DNA of 64,000 nucleotides from Mucilaginibacter agri (GTDB lineage Bacteria > Bacteroidota > Bacteroidia > Sphingobacteriales > Sphingobacteriaceae). The DNA is taken from assembly GCF_009928685.1 (NCBI RefSeq), contig NZ_WWEO01000045.1, forward strand, positions 186,001 through 250,000, in the 5' to 3' direction. Positions 17,424 to 26,659 of this stretch are shown here, one piece after another (position 1 is the first letter of the stretch; each line of letters opens with the position of its first letter). The notes below the pieces were generated by a model. It did not search any database and was not told the origin of the DNA. It was given only the letters and a program-made list of their open reading frames with translations. A program made the position numbers and the translations under genes.

Positions 17424-19811
17424 TTGATGAAACGACTACTTTACATTTTTTTTGCACTTACACTACTCACTCCAATCATTTTAAAAGCCCAAACCGGGGG
17501 CAAAATAGCCGGTAAGGTATTAATGGTTGATGGCCGGCCGTTGGCATCGGGCTCGGTATCTATTAAAGAACTGGCAAAAGGCACGCTTACCGACGAGCAT
17601 GGTAACTATACCTTCGTTAATATTATGCCTGGTGATTATACGCTCAAGATCCAGATATTAGGCGCAGCCGAAAAAGATATTCCGGTAAAAGTTATTGCAG
17701 AAGAGACCACAACCGCTGATTACCAGTTTACGAAAGAAAACGTAACGGCCTTGCAAGAGGTGGTGGTAACTACACCTACTAATAAATTCTCGAAAAAAGA
17801 GAGTGTGTACATCGCACGCCTGCCCTTAAAAAACATTGAAAATCCGCAAGTCTACAACTCGGTTCCGAAAGAGCTATTTCAAGAACAAATGGCGCTTGAC
17901 CTGGGAAGTGTTTCTAAAAATGTACCCGGAGCAGGTATCCCAACTATAGCTAACCAAGGTAGGGTGACCTTCCTTTCCCGCGGTTTCGAAACCGAGCCTA
18001 ATGCCAGAAATGGTGTTGCCGGTGCGGCTTTCTCGTCTATCGACCCTGCTAATTTAGAACGTGTTGAGGCTATCAAAGGACCTTCCGCTACCTTATTTGG
18101 TACAAGCATATCAAGCAGCTACGGAGGTTTATATAACCGCGTAACTAAAAAGCCTTATAACGGTTTTGGTGGTGAAGTATCTTACTTTGGTGGCAGTTGG
18201 AACTATAACCGCATTGTAGCCGATATTAATACACCCGTTAATGCCGATAAAACAGCTTTATTCCGTTTAAATACCGCTACTACCTTCCAAAAAAGTTTTC
18301 AGGATCTGGGTTATACCAATAACATTAGCGTAATGCCGAGTTTTTCATATCAGGTTAATGATCGTTTATCATTGTTACTTGATGTAGAATTTGGTCAGGA
18401 AAAAGGTACGTCGGTTGTTCGTTTTAATCCATACACAGGTGGTACTAACGTACGCACGTTGAATATTAAAACAATGGGTTTTCCATACAACAAAACTTTC
18501 CTGAGTAACGATTTGCCATATTCAACCCAAATGTTAAACATCTTCGGACAGGCTAACTATAAGATTTCATCTGAGTGGACATCACAGACCATTGTATCTC
18601 GCGCCCGTTCTACAATTAACGGATATATTACTGCTTTAACCGGCCGCAGTGATGTAACCATCCGTCCACAAATCATCGTTGGTAATACTTCATTTATCGC
18701 AACAGACATCCAGCAAAACTTCATCGGCGACTTTAAGATTGCCAATCACCGTAACCGTGTGGTGGCTGGTTTAGATTACTACAACAACTCTAATAGTTTC
18801 GATCGTGTTACGGTTAACTATAACCAGACTATTAATTTCGTAAATCCTCCTGCTTCTTACCGTATCAGCAAATTCAAGGTCGATTCGTTAACCAGTACAG
18901 GTACTTTACGTAAGGAAAATAATAGCGATGACACCTATGCAGCGTATGTATCGGATGTGTTTAATGTTACTGATAAATTATCAGTTATGGCCAGTTTAAG
19001 ATTAGATCGTCACCAATATAATGGTGTTTACAATATTGCAACTGGCGTAACGGCAGGTGGTTTAGGCGCTAACGGTGTACAAACTGGTCCTTACGGCCAA
19101 ACTGCGTTATCGCAAAAAATGGGGGCGGTGTACGAGGTTGTAAAAGACCGTTTCTCGGTATTTGGAAACTGGATGAATGGTTTCTTTAACGAAAGCGGCG
19201 TGTTTGCAGATGGTAGCCAATTTAAGCCCGAACATGCTAATCAGCTGGAGTTTGGCGTAAAAGGCGATGTACTCGATCATCGTTTGGTTGGTTCCGTAAG
19301 TTATTATAACATCCAGGTAAAAGACCAGATCAGGCCCGATCCTAATGATAGTCAGTATTCTATTCAAGACGGTACACGCTTAAGCAAAGGTATTGAAGTT
19401 GACCTTACTGCCAACCCTTTCCCTGGTTTTAACATCGTAGCGGGTTATGCTTATAACGATAGTAAATTAACACATTCAGATGCGTCGACTAACGGTTTGC
19501 GTCCTGCATATTCTGGTCCGGCCAGGATGTTGAATTTCTGGGCTAGCTACCGTATGCCGGAAGGTGATTTAAAGGGTTTAGGTTTGGGTTTTGGCGGTAA
19601 CTCAGGTAGTTCGTCATACAACGTAAATACTACCACACTTAAGGTTGTAGTACCGTCGTACACTATCTTAGATGCTACCGTATTTTACGATCAGCCTAAA
19701 TATAGAATAGGATTTAAGGTTGATAACCTCACCAGCGAAGAAGCATGGTCGTTACGTTTAACGCCGCAGGCGCCAGCGCGCTTTACGGGTAGCCTTACTT
19801 TGAAATTTTAA
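17424..19811 (+). CDS. TonB-dependent siderophore-type outer membrane receptor
   Basis: 795 residues. Signal peptide 1-23 (ending ILKAQT). A CarboxypepD_reg-like beta-sandwich covers about 25-105, the usual N-terminal extension in Bacteroidota receptors. A TonB-box-like QEVVVTT lies at 111-117. A plug domain with PGAGIPTIANQGRVTFLSRGFE and RVEAIKGPSATLFG follows, then the 22-strand barrel ending in a terminal Phe (GSLTLKF). The plug pattern is that of the siderophore receptor group (FhuA/FecA type), so ferric-siderophore uptake is the best guess. A PepSY protein gene follows after four bases. Confidence 0.92.
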   Translation: MMKRLLYIFFALTLLTPIILKAQTGGKIAGKVLMVDGRPLASGSVSIKELAKGTLTDEHGNYTFVNIMPGDYTLKIQILGAAEKDIPVKVIAEETTTADYQFTKENVTALQEVVVTTPTNKFSKKESVYIARLPLKNIENPQVYNSVPKELFQEQMALDLGSVSKNVPGAGIPTIANQGRVTFLSRGFETEPNARNGVAGAAFSSIDPANLERVEAIKGPSATLFGTSISSSYGGLYNRVTKKPYNGFGGEVSYFGGSWNYNRIVADINTPVNADKTALFRLNTATTFQKSFQDLGYTNNISVMPSFSYQVNDRLSLLLDVEFGQEKGTSVVRFNPYTGGTNVRTLNIKTMGFPYNKTFLSNDLPYSTQMLNIFGQANYKISSEWTSQTIVSRARSTINGYITALTGRSDVTIRPQIIVGNTSFIATDIQQNFIGDFKIANHRNRVVAGLDYYNNSNSFDRVTVNYNQTINFVNPPASYRISKFKVDSLTSTGTLRKENNSDDTYAAYVSDVFNVTDKLSVMASLRLDRHQYNGVYNIATGVTAGGLGANGVQTGPYGQTALSQKMGAVYEVVKDRFSVFGNWMNGFFNESGVFADGSQFKPEHANQLEFGVKGDVLDHRLVGSVSYYNIQVKDQIRPDPNDSQYSIQDGTRLSKGIEVDLTANPFPGFNIVAGYAYNDSKLTHSDASTNGLRPAYSGPARMLNFWASYRMPEGDLKGLGLGFGGNSGSSSYNVNTTTLKVVVPSYTILDATVFYDQPKYRIGFKVDNLTSEEAWSLRLTPQAPARFTGSLTLKF

Positions 19812-19815
19812 GTAA

Positions 19816-20946
19816 ATGAAGACTTTTAAGAACATAACCGGTTGGTTGCATTTATGGCTTGGCCTTGCGGCCGGTATTATACTGATTATAGTAGCGCTAA
19901 CCGGTAGTTTGTTGACTTTTGAAGATGAGCTCGAACCGCTCATCTTCCACAAAACACAAGTGGTAAAAGTATCGGGTACGCGTATACCCGTCGACAGTTT
20001 GGTGCAGATAGCCAATTCCGTTTTTCCCGATAAAAAACTGAGCCGCTTAATTATCCCTCAGGAGGCCGAGCGCAGCGTCGAAGCGCGCATAGGTGCAAAA
20101 GGAGAGAAGGGAATTAAAGTGGTCTACATTGATCCCTACACTGGTAAGGTATTGGGCAAGGGACCATATGATAAACAATTCTTTCAGCAGGTGCGCAGTT
20201 TGCACCGCTACCTTTTAATGGGTAAACAAGGCAAAATAGTTACAGGTATTTCCTGTGCTATTTGCCTGTTTTTGGTTATCAGTGGCTTAATCATCTGGTG
20301 GCCGGCTAACAAGGCTGCGATGAAACAGCGTTTCAAAATCAAATGGAATGCATCGGGCAAACGTCTCACCTGGGATTTGCATGCGGTAAGTGGCTTTTAT
20401 ATGTCTATCGTTTTACTATTTATAACCTTTACCGGCTTTGTTTGGAGCTACGATTGGGTAGAGGATATGCTGTTTAAAGTGATTGATGGTAAAGTAGAAA
20501 AAGCCGAAAAAGTTAAAAATAAAGAAAAAACTAAAGTGGTTAATGATGGTGTTTATCAGTTGATGTATAACGAGATCAATACCATTTACCCGTACAACGG
20601 CTCTGTTGCTTTTGCCATGCCCGCGAAACCGGCTTTGGCTACAACGGTGCAAAAGGAGCCTGAGGAAAGTAGGATAAGACAAGTAGATGCTGCCTTTTTC
20701 GACAGCCATACCGGTGGCTTGATTAAAAAATTACCGTATAGTGAAGTAAGTACTGGCACCAAAGTGCGCAGAATGATTTTGCCGATACACACCGGTAGTC
20801 TGTTGGGTTGGCCTACCAAGTTATTGTATTTGCTGGTGAGCTTATTTACCGCCAGCCTGCCCATAACAGGTATGCTGATTTGGCTGGGTAAACGAAAAAA
20901 GACTAAAAAGAAAACCAAGAAAAGCCCCCGAGTGGCTGTAGCTTAA
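19816..20946 (+). CDS. PepSY-domain inner membrane protein (PiuB-like, siderophore iron release)
   Basis: 376 residues. Four hydrophobic helices lie near residues 12-37, 138-160, 190-215 and 330-355, in the PepSY_TM arrangement: WLHLWLGLAAG at the start with a helix-borne His, then a periplasmic PepSY region, LHRYLLMGKQGK before helix 2, and LHAVSGFYMS before helix 3. Proteins of this type are thought to reduce or release iron from siderophores at the inner membrane. The gene starts four bases after the TonB receptor, so the two form an iron-uptake operon. The C-terminus is a very basic cytoplasmic tail. Confidence 0.9.
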   Translation: MKTFKNITGWLHLWLGLAAGIILIIVALTGSLLTFEDELEPLIFHKTQVVKVSGTRIPVDSLVQIANSVFPDKKLSRLIIPQEAERSVEARIGAKGEKGIKVVYIDPYTGKVLGKGPYDKQFFQQVRSLHRYLLMGKQGKIVTGISCAICLFLVISGLIIWWPANKAAMKQRFKIKWNASGKRLTWDLHAVSGFYMSIVLLFITFTGFVWSYDWVEDMLFKVIDGKVEKAEKVKNKEKTKVVNDGVYQLMYNEINTIYPYNGSVAFAMPAKPALATTVQKEPEESRIRQVDAAFFDSHTGGLIKKLPYSEVSTGTKVRRMILPIHTGSLLGWPTKLLYLLVSLFTASLPITGMLIWLGKRKKTKKKTKKSPRVAVA

Positions 20947-20960
20947 CAAAATTGATTATT

Positions 20961-20990
20961 GTTTGCTGGCGTATTAATCGGCCAGCAAAC
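20961..20990. terminator. Bidirectional hairpin at the convergent 3' ends
   Basis: GTTTGCTGGC (20961-20970) pairs perfectly with GCCAGCAAAC (20981-20990). The minus-strand gene's stop at 20974 lies in the loop, and its last codons form one arm. Confidence 0.8.
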
Positions 20991-21696
20991 AGTAATTACA
21001 ACGATGCCTTATACTGGTGTAAGCGATTCCTTTATAAGTTCCGGCAGAGTTATCGTCCCAATCTTCGCGAATAATGTAAAGACCCGGCATAGTGGTCTTA
21101 AAAGCAGCTTCTCCCTTTTCATCTAAGGTTAATTCTTTCTCCCAGTTTTCCGGATTAAATACTCTTAATTTGGTGCCTTTGGCAGCCGCTGAGCCATTGT
21201 TGAAAGCTTTAACGGTTATCAATTTCCCTTCACGCTCAACTATTATGTGCAGCAATTGTTCGGGCGTCGATCTTAAAGTACTTTCTTCTACACTATAGTC
21301 TGCCGATAAATAATCTACAGGCTTTACATTAATGCCTCCCGATTTCGAGCGGTCGACTACCGGGTGAGTATCATTAATTCCTAGTATTTGATAAGTGCCT
21401 TTTTGGGTAGGCGTAAATTCTGCCGACCAGCAATCTGACTGCTGAGTAAGCGTAAGCGCTGTCTTCTTACCTTCCGGATTTAGCACAACGAATTTGAACT
21501 CACCGGTAAGTTTTAATTCTGCACCTGTATCGCGATGACGGATATTAAAGGCGTCAATATTACCATAGCAAACCTCAATCTTTACCCTATTATTTAGTTT
21601 TCCGTTGCCTTTTACTTCCAGCCAGTAGGCCGCGGCCTTAGTTATAGTTGGAAGAAAAAAGAGTATAACTAAACTAAAAATCAATGCTGGTTTCAT
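20974..21696 (-). CDS. Secreted beta-rich protein, DUF4198/NikM-like
   Basis: 240 residues from ATG 21696 (MKPALIFSLV); an in-frame upstream extension to 21747 lacks sense as a signal. Signal peptide cleavage near TITKAAA. The mature protein is a chain of beta strands with AYWLEVKGNG, GTYQILG and GLYIIREDWDD motifs, resembling periplasmic DUF4198 or NikM-type sandwich domains often found beside TonB receptors. It faces the iron-uptake operon tail to tail. A role in metal handling is an inference from its neighbours only. Confidence 0.7.
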   Translation of the reverse strand: MKPALIFSLVILFFLPTITKAAAYWLEVKGNGKLNNRVKIEVCYGNIDAFNIRHRDTGAELKLTGEFKFVVLNPEGKKTALTLTQQSDCWSAEFTPTQKGTYQILGINDTHPVVDRSKSGGINVKPVDYLSADYSVEESTLRSTPEQLLHIIVEREGKLITVKAFNNGSAAAKGTKLRVFNPENWEKELTLDEKGEAAFKTTMPGLYIIREDWDDNSAGTYKGIAYTSIRHRCNYCLLAD

Positions 21697-21828
21697 GCTA
21701 GCAAAAATAGAGAAACTTAGAATTTTAAGCTTGGTTATTTGTCGCAAATATCCCCTCGAAATGTCATTATTGCACCGTTTGCCTGCAGGAAAATAGCCTT
21801 AGCTTTAAATGGTCTTAAATATTTAGTT

Positions 21829-22659
21829 ATGCTATTAAAAAATAAGAACGCCATTATTTACGGTGCAGGCGGCTCGTTAGGTAGTACTATCGCTAAAGCC
21901 TTTGCAGAAGCAGGGGCCAAAGTATTTTTAACCGGCCGTAATCTGGCTTCGGTAAATAAAGTACTGAACGAAATTGTTGCTGCTGGTGGAATTGCGGAAG
22001 CAGCTCAAGTTGATGCGCTGGATGAGCAAGCTGTAAATGATCATGTCAATGTAGTTGTACACAATGCAGGTACTGTAGACATTTCTTTTAACCTGATAGA
22101 CACCCAGGCTATACAGGGGATACCCTTAACAGAAATGACTGTTGCTGACTTTACGCGCCCGACTAATATAGCTATGCAAACGCAGTTTATTACAAGTACC
22201 GCTGCCGCGCGAGTAATGATTAAGCAGCAATCGGGAGTTATCTTGTCGTTAACGGCTACGCCCGGTGGTGTGGCTTACCCTGGCGTAGGTGGGTTTGGTC
22301 CGGCTTGTTGCGCTATTGAGGGGTTCTTTAGAAACCTGGCCTCTGAAAACGGGCCTTACGGTGTGCGGGTAGTGAATATTCGCTCCGGTGGTTCGCCAGA
22401 CTCTAACGTGTTTAAGGAAGCCATTTCGGCTAATCCGGAAGAAATGGAAATTGTGCTACGAAAAATGAAAGCCGATACGATGCTCAAAGAAATGCCGGCT
22501 ATGGCGGATGTAGCTAATACTGCAGTGTTCCTGGCTTCGCCTTTAGCCGGTAAGATAACCGGGGTGACTATTGATTTAACCTGTGGTACAACCGTAGGGT
22601 TGAACTACCGTACTTCAGATTCGATGGAGCATGTGATCAAAGGTAATGCTAAGAAGTAA
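21829..22659 (+). CDS. SDR-family protein lacking the catalytic Tyr and Lys
   Basis: 276 residues from ATG 21829, which directly precedes the Rossmann strand; the longer upstream frame has no family-like sequence. The cofactor motif YGAGGSLGS is at 11-19, and HNAGTVDISF (78-87) matches the NAG region. In the position of the YxxxK active site the sequence reads GFGPACCAIEG, so Tyr is replaced by F156 and Lys by C160; the Ser strand reads LSLTATPGG. The fold is therefore SDR, but standard dehydrogenase chemistry is unlikely. It could be a divergent enzyme or a cofactor-binding protein. A Crp/Fnr gene follows. Confidence 0.85.
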   Translation: MLLKNKNAIIYGAGGSLGSTIAKAFAEAGAKVFLTGRNLASVNKVLNEIVAAGGIAEAAQVDALDEQAVNDHVNVVVHNAGTVDISFNLIDTQAIQGIPLTEMTVADFTRPTNIAMQTQFITSTAAARVMIKQQSGVILSLTATPGGVAYPGVGGFGPACCAIEGFFRNLASENGPYGVRVVNIRSGGSPDSNVFKEAISANPEEMEIVLRKMKADTMLKEMPAMADVANTAVFLASPLAGKITGVTIDLTCGTTVGLNYRTSDSMEHVIKGNAKK

Positions 22660-22713
22660 CGCGTCTAACAGGATTTTTTGTAAGTTTAGTTTCAAAACCG
22701 TTGCAGGTAACGG

Positions 22714-23313
22714 ATGCTAAAAATGAACGAGTTAGATCCATTCATATCACATATTCAGAAGAGAATTGATCTCACGCCTGAAGAACTAGCTGAAATACTA
22801 AGTGCTTTTAAATTAAGAAAAGTAAAAAAGCGCCAATTTATAATCCAGCCCGATTTTGTAGCGAAATATCGCACTTATATATTACAAGGGGCTTTCCGAT
22901 CGTACGTTATCGGGCAAGATGGGGTTGACCATACCATACAGTTTGCCCTGGAAGACTGGTGGATTTCTGATATTAACAGCTATCTAGGCCAAAAGCCAGC
23001 CACCATGTTTGTGGTAGCCATAGAAGATAGCACCGTTTTACAAATAGAACACGATGCCGAGCAAGCCCTAAAGGCTGCCAACCATAAGTTTGAAACTTTT
23101 TTTAGAATAGGGGCAGAGCGTACCGCAGCGTTCCATCAACGGCGCATTATATCGGCGCTTACACGCACGGCCGAAGAACGGTATAACGATTTTCTCGAAA
23201 CCTATCCTCGTGTTGCACAACGCTTACCTCAATACGCACTGGCGTCTTATCTGGGCATGACCACCGAGTTTCTTTCCAAGATCCGTAACAACAAAGTGAG
23301 GCGGAAAAGTTGA
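22714..23313 (+). CDS. Crp/Fnr-family transcriptional regulator
   Basis: 199 residues. A cyclic-nucleotide-binding-like beta-barrel covers about 25-115 (FVAKYRTYILQGAFRSYV, then VDHTIQFALEDWW). A C-terminal helix-turn-helix lies near the end (QYALASYLGMTTEFLSKIRNNK). No cysteines for an Fe-S cluster are visible. Such proteins in Bacteroidota commonly control neighbouring SDR genes; the SDR genes on both sides are likely targets, but this is inference. A start three codons later (Met 4) is possible. Confidence 0.9.
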   Translation: MLKMNELDPFISHIQKRIDLTPEELAEILSAFKLRKVKKRQFIIQPDFVAKYRTYILQGAFRSYVIGQDGVDHTIQFALEDWWISDINSYLGQKPATMFVVAIEDSTVLQIEHDAEQALKAANHKFETFFRIGAERTAAFHQRRIISALTRTAEERYNDFLETYPRVAQRLPQYALASYLGMTTEFLSKIRNNKVRRKS

Positions 23314-23397
23314 AGTAGTTCAACCGAATTTCCTAAGCTGGTTCATCTTTAAAATTTTCGAATCGCGGCAACTTTGTTATATCAAAACGATAACAAA

Positions 23398-24150
23398 ATG
23401 TCACGTAAATTAGAAAACAAAGTAGCTGTTGTTACAGGTGGTAACAGCGGTATAGGATTAGCAACCGCAAAATTATTTGCAAAAGAAGGAGCCAAGGTCA
23501 CCATCACAGGCCGTAGCTCTGCAACCATAAAAAGTGCTACAGAGGAGATCGGAAACGGTGCTATTGGCTGGGTAAGTGATGTGGCCGATATTAACAGCTT
23601 TAATCCGCTTTATGAAAAAGTAACCGACGAATTTGGTAAAATAGATGTATTAATTGTTAACGCAGGTGTGGTAGCGATGGGCCCGTTAGAAGACGTTACC
23701 GAAGAAACTTTCGATTTTATCAGCAATATCAACTACAAAGGCGTGTTCTTCACCGTACAAAAAGCTTTGCCGTATCTTAATGATGGCGCATCTATCGTGC
23801 TTACCTCTTCAACAGTAGCTAACAAAGGTTTGGCTGGTGCGTCTATCTACATCTCATCAAAGGCAGCCGAACGTGCGTTAGTTAGAGCTTTCGCGGCTGA
23901 TCTGGTAGGCAGAGGAATCCGCGTTAACGCGCTTTCTCCGGGCTCTATCATTACTCCAGTGTTCGAAAAAGCTGGTTTTACTAAAGAACAATCTAACGAA
24001 ATGGAGGCCTTCTTCCAACAGGTAACCCCTATGAAGAGATCAGGCACTGTGGAAGAAATGGCTAAAGGGTTTTTATTCCTCGCCTCGGATGATTCATCAT
24101 ATATGACCGGAGGCGACTTACTGCTCGATGGTGGTTTCAGCAACCTTTAA
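23398..24150 (+). CDS. SDR-family oxidoreductase, canonical active site
   Basis: 250 residues from ATG 23398 (MSRKLENKVAVVTGG). The cofactor loop GGNSGIG is at about 14-20, NAGVV at about 84-88, and the active site has Ser in VLTSSTV, then Tyr and Lys in IYISSK. The C-terminus ends GGDLLLDGGFSNL, typical of glucose 1-dehydrogenase-like SDRs. It should use NAD(P)H on a carbonyl or alcohol of unknown identity. It lies 84 bases downstream of the Crp/Fnr gene and is closed by a strong terminator. Confidence 0.92.
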   Translation: MSRKLENKVAVVTGGNSGIGLATAKLFAKEGAKVTITGRSSATIKSATEEIGNGAIGWVSDVADINSFNPLYEKVTDEFGKIDVLIVNAGVVAMGPLEDVTEETFDFISNINYKGVFFTVQKALPYLNDGASIVLTSSTVANKGLAGASIYISSKAAERALVRAFAADLVGRGIRVNALSPGSIITPVFEKAGFTKEQSNEMEAFFQQVTPMKRSGTVEEMAKGFLFLASDDSSYMTGGDLLLDGGFSNL

Positions 24151-24166
24151 TTATTGTGTGTGTTTT

Positions 24167-24208
24167 AAAAAAGAGAGCCCTTCGCAATTTGCGAGGGGCT
24201 CTCTTTTT
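24167..24208. terminator. Bidirectional terminator after the SDR gene
   Basis: AAAAAGAGAGCCC and GGGGCTCTCTTTTT pair around CGCAAATTTGCG-like loop bases; A and T runs on both sides serve the two convergent genes. Confidence 0.85.
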
Positions 24209-24219
24209 ATGTGTTAGAT

Positions 24220-25248
24220 CTAAAAATCACGTTGAGTAGTTTGCAGCCATTGCCCCAGGTCATTGATTTGCTGGGTATTTTGCTTGCCCCATGTCGCATT
24301 GTTTGCCTTGGTATCAGTTAAGGCGATGGTATGCGCAAATGCTGGCATATAGTTGGTTTGGGCTAACTTATAAAAGTAATCGACATAAAATTTATCGAAA
24401 AACGTTTTATCAGTTTTCTTGGCGGCTAACTCACCGGCCATTGTGAAAATATTTTTCAATTGGTATTCAAGCAAATCCATACTGCTCAATTTTTTTGATG
24501 AGGCAGATTGTGCTATTAAAGACAGGCTCAGGTTTAGCGTACTGGTTTGCTGATCGTCTTTTGGGGAAAGGGAGATACTGGTATTGCCGTTGGCATCTTT
24601 CAATATTCCGCCTTGTAATATATGCTGAATGTTGCCGTAGGCTTCGGCAGCGCGTGTGCCAGTAGGTTCTAAAAGGATGAAGCTACATAAGCCCATTAAG
24701 GCATTTACCCGCTTATTTTGATGAAAGGTAACCAATCCGTATAAACGTTGGCTGCTCGGGTCTTTCGGATTGTGTTTAATGGCGTCGATAGCCGCTTGTT
24801 CAGCTTCGGGGTATTTACCGGCACGCGAATAGGCGATACCAAGGTTATAATAAATTTGCGGATAATCAGGATTGATTTTGATAGCCTCATTATAGGTGTC
24901 TATAGCTTTTTGAGGTTGCTTGTTATCATCATAAATGCTGGCAAGCAAGCTGTATGCAGCTACCTTTAATTTGGCGTTATCTGTTTTAATAGCCTTATTA
25001 AGATACCCGATTGCATCATCGGGCTTTTTTAAAGCGTAGTAAGAAAATGCCATTTCATAATTGGCATAGCCGTTTTCTGGCTCAATTTTTAGTGCCTCGT
25101 TAAACTTGTTGATGGCCTCAGTGTAATTACCTTGGTTGTGTAGTTCTATGCCCTGCTTAATTAGATCGCCGGCCGAAGTTTGGGCCCGTGCCGAAAAATA
25201 ACCACAGCATAATAAAAGGGACATTAATAGTCTTAGCATGTTTTTCAT
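24220..25248 (-). CDS. Secreted TPR-repeat protein
   Basis: 342 residues with a signal peptide ending SARAQ near residue 23. Four or five TPR units follow between about 27 and 170: GIELHNQGNYTEAINKFNEALKIEPENG, then YANYEMAFSYYALKKPDDAIGYL, SIYDDNKQPQKAIDTYNEAIKINPDYP and YNLGIAYSRAGKYPEAEQ. The C-terminal part is not TPR and unfamiliar. TPR arrays bind other proteins, so an envelope scaffold is likely. It is a single-gene unit between a terminator and a response-regulator gene 47 bases upstream. Confidence 0.87.
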   Translation of the reverse strand: MKNMLRLLMSLLLCCGYFSARAQTSAGDLIKQGIELHNQGNYTEAINKFNEALKIEPENGYANYEMAFSYYALKKPDDAIGYLNKAIKTDNAKLKVAAYSLLASIYDDNKQPQKAIDTYNEAIKINPDYPQIYYNLGIAYSRAGKYPEAEQAAIDAIKHNPKDPSSQRLYGLVTFHQNKRVNALMGLCSFILLEPTGTRAAEAYGNIQHILQGGILKDANGNTSISLSPKDDQQTSTLNLSLSLIAQSASSKKLSSMDLLEYQLKNIFTMAGELAAKKTDKTFFDKFYVDYFYKLAQTNYMPAFAHTIALTDTKANNATWGKQNTQQINDLGQWLQTTQRDF

Positions 25249-25295
25249 GCTTTAAAACTACTAAATGCCCCTTTAAATGAGAAAACCGTTTGCCC

Positions 25296-25688
25296 TTAAG
25301 CGCAACAATTTTCTTCGCTGAGATTTAAAAGATCTTTAACCGTATTGGTAATCTCGTCGAGCGAGAAGGGTTTGGCTATAAACGCATCCCACCCATAATT
25401 CCCCAATGATTCGAGCACGCGCGTAAATGCCGAAAGCATAATTACCGGGATGTGGCTCGTTTCCGGATGAACCTTAATCTGGTGGCAATATTCACCACCG
25501 TTTATGCCCGATAAAATATAGTCTGTAATAACCAAATCTGGCTGGTGCTGTTTAACTAATTGAATGATATCGTCTGTAGAAGTAAAGCCTTCCACTTCGT
25601 ATCCTTCATTGAGCATGATCTCCTTTACCAACTCCAGCATGTCTTCGTTATCATCCAGGATCAGTACTCTCTTATTTTTAGACGTCAT
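25296..25688 (-). CDS. Single-domain response regulator (receiver only)
   Basis: 130 residues, receiver domain alone. The acidic pair D12-D13, the phosphoacceptor D56 in LVITDY, a Ser in IMLSAFTR and the conserved Lys of FIAKPFS are all present. With no output domain it must work by contacting another protein, like CheY or a phosphorelay intermediate. No histidine kinase is adjacent, but the Kai-linked kinase at 27901-29640 lies 2.2 kb away on the same strand and is a possible partner. Confidence 0.93.
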   Translation of the reverse strand: MTSKNKRVLILDDNEDMLELVKEIMLNEGYEVEGFTSTDDIIQLVKQHQPDLVITDYILSGINGGEYCHQIKVHPETSHIPVIMLSAFTRVLESLGNYGWDAFIAKPFSLDEITNTVKDLLNLSEENCCA

Positions 25689-25785
25689 TATATGTGTAGA
25701 TGTATTCTTGTTTCACTCTTTAACGTATAAAGGGCAAAATTGATTGTAGCAAAATTGTCAATTAATTCAAGGGTGATCATAGTCG

Positions 25786-25845
25786 ATAGTTCATGACTGA
25801 TTGAAGGAAATTTACATTACCTGGTAGCTATGAACCATGAACTAT
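25786..25845. repeat. ATAGTTCATG inverted repeat
   Basis: ATAGTTCATG (25786-25795) and CATGAACTAT (25836-25845) are perfect inverted arms 40 bases apart in the spacer between two minus-strand genes. Related AACCATGAACTA-type words surround it. It may be a dispersed repeat or a terminator of the HAD gene. Confidence 0.5.
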
Positions 25846-25859
25846 TACCCACGAACTCT

Positions 25860-26405
25860 TTAAGCCTCCTTTTCCAACAATGCCACTACTTCTTTCCAAT
25901 TATTGGCCCGGGTGTGATGATGGTAACTCACATTGTGAAAAGCGTGGAACATAATCGTTTTGCCCTTAAAATTGTCGAGATTTTTAAGGTGGTCGTCTAC
26001 CATGTAGTCAGTATTGATAATACTTTTATCGCCGCAGAAAATAATGTTCTTCCAACTGATGAAAGGGAAATTTGTATTTAACCACTTTAGTTTCTCCGAA
26101 AGGCTCAACGGAAATTCCATTGCCGCCGAAACGATATATACTTCAAATTTTTCAGACAGGCTTTTAATGGCTTCAACAGCGCCTTCCATAACAGGCAGGG
26201 TTGAAAAGAATCCCGCAGTTCGCGCGAAGCGGTGGATGGCACCTTTTTCGGGAAAGGCGGTGTCTTCGGTAAGGCCGCTCAATTGGTCTTTGGTCATTTT
26301 AACTCCGTAGTCACGTTCGTACCAGCTTAAAAATTGTGCTTCCACATCGGCCAGTACGCCGTCCATATCTACTGCAATTGTTTTTTTCTTTGATGAGATG
26401 TTCAT
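25860..26405 (-). CDS. 5'(3')-deoxyribonucleotidase-like HAD hydrolase
   Basis: 181 residues, the length of the NT5C-type deoxyribonucleotidase family. The nucleophile motif is DMDGVLAD with D13 and D15. The second motif is the Ser of VYIVSAAME, and the acidic third motif is NTDYMVDDHLKNL. The cap-region text FFSTLPVMEGAVEAI is typical. It should remove phosphate from deoxynucleoside monophosphates to balance nucleotide pools. Cytoplasmic. The His-rich segment near the C-terminus (HAFHNVSYHHHT) is seen in relatives. Confidence 0.85.
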   Translation of the reverse strand: MNISSKKKTIAVDMDGVLADVEAQFLSWYERDYGVKMTKDQLSGLTEDTAFPEKGAIHRFARTAGFFSTLPVMEGAVEAIKSLSEKFEVYIVSAAMEFPLSLSEKLKWLNTNFPFISWKNIIFCGDKSIINTDYMVDDHLKNLDNFKGKTIMFHAFHNVSYHHHTRANNWKEVVALLEKEA

Positions 26406-26659
26406 CTATGCAATTAAAAACAAATTGGAGGCATATCAAAAGAAAACGCCCAATTAGAGACAGAAGTAATGATTTTTTAATCTTGACATGACATTTCCCA
26501 AGTGGGGCTGTAATCCGACTGGCTCTTTGAGATAAGAGGTTCCGGTAATATTTAACTTTTACGCGTGTTTAAAGCGATAAAATACCGTGAAAACACCGGG
26601 CTGGAAATTTGTCTAAATGACATAAATTTAAAGGAAACGCTTTAACCTCACATCAATTT

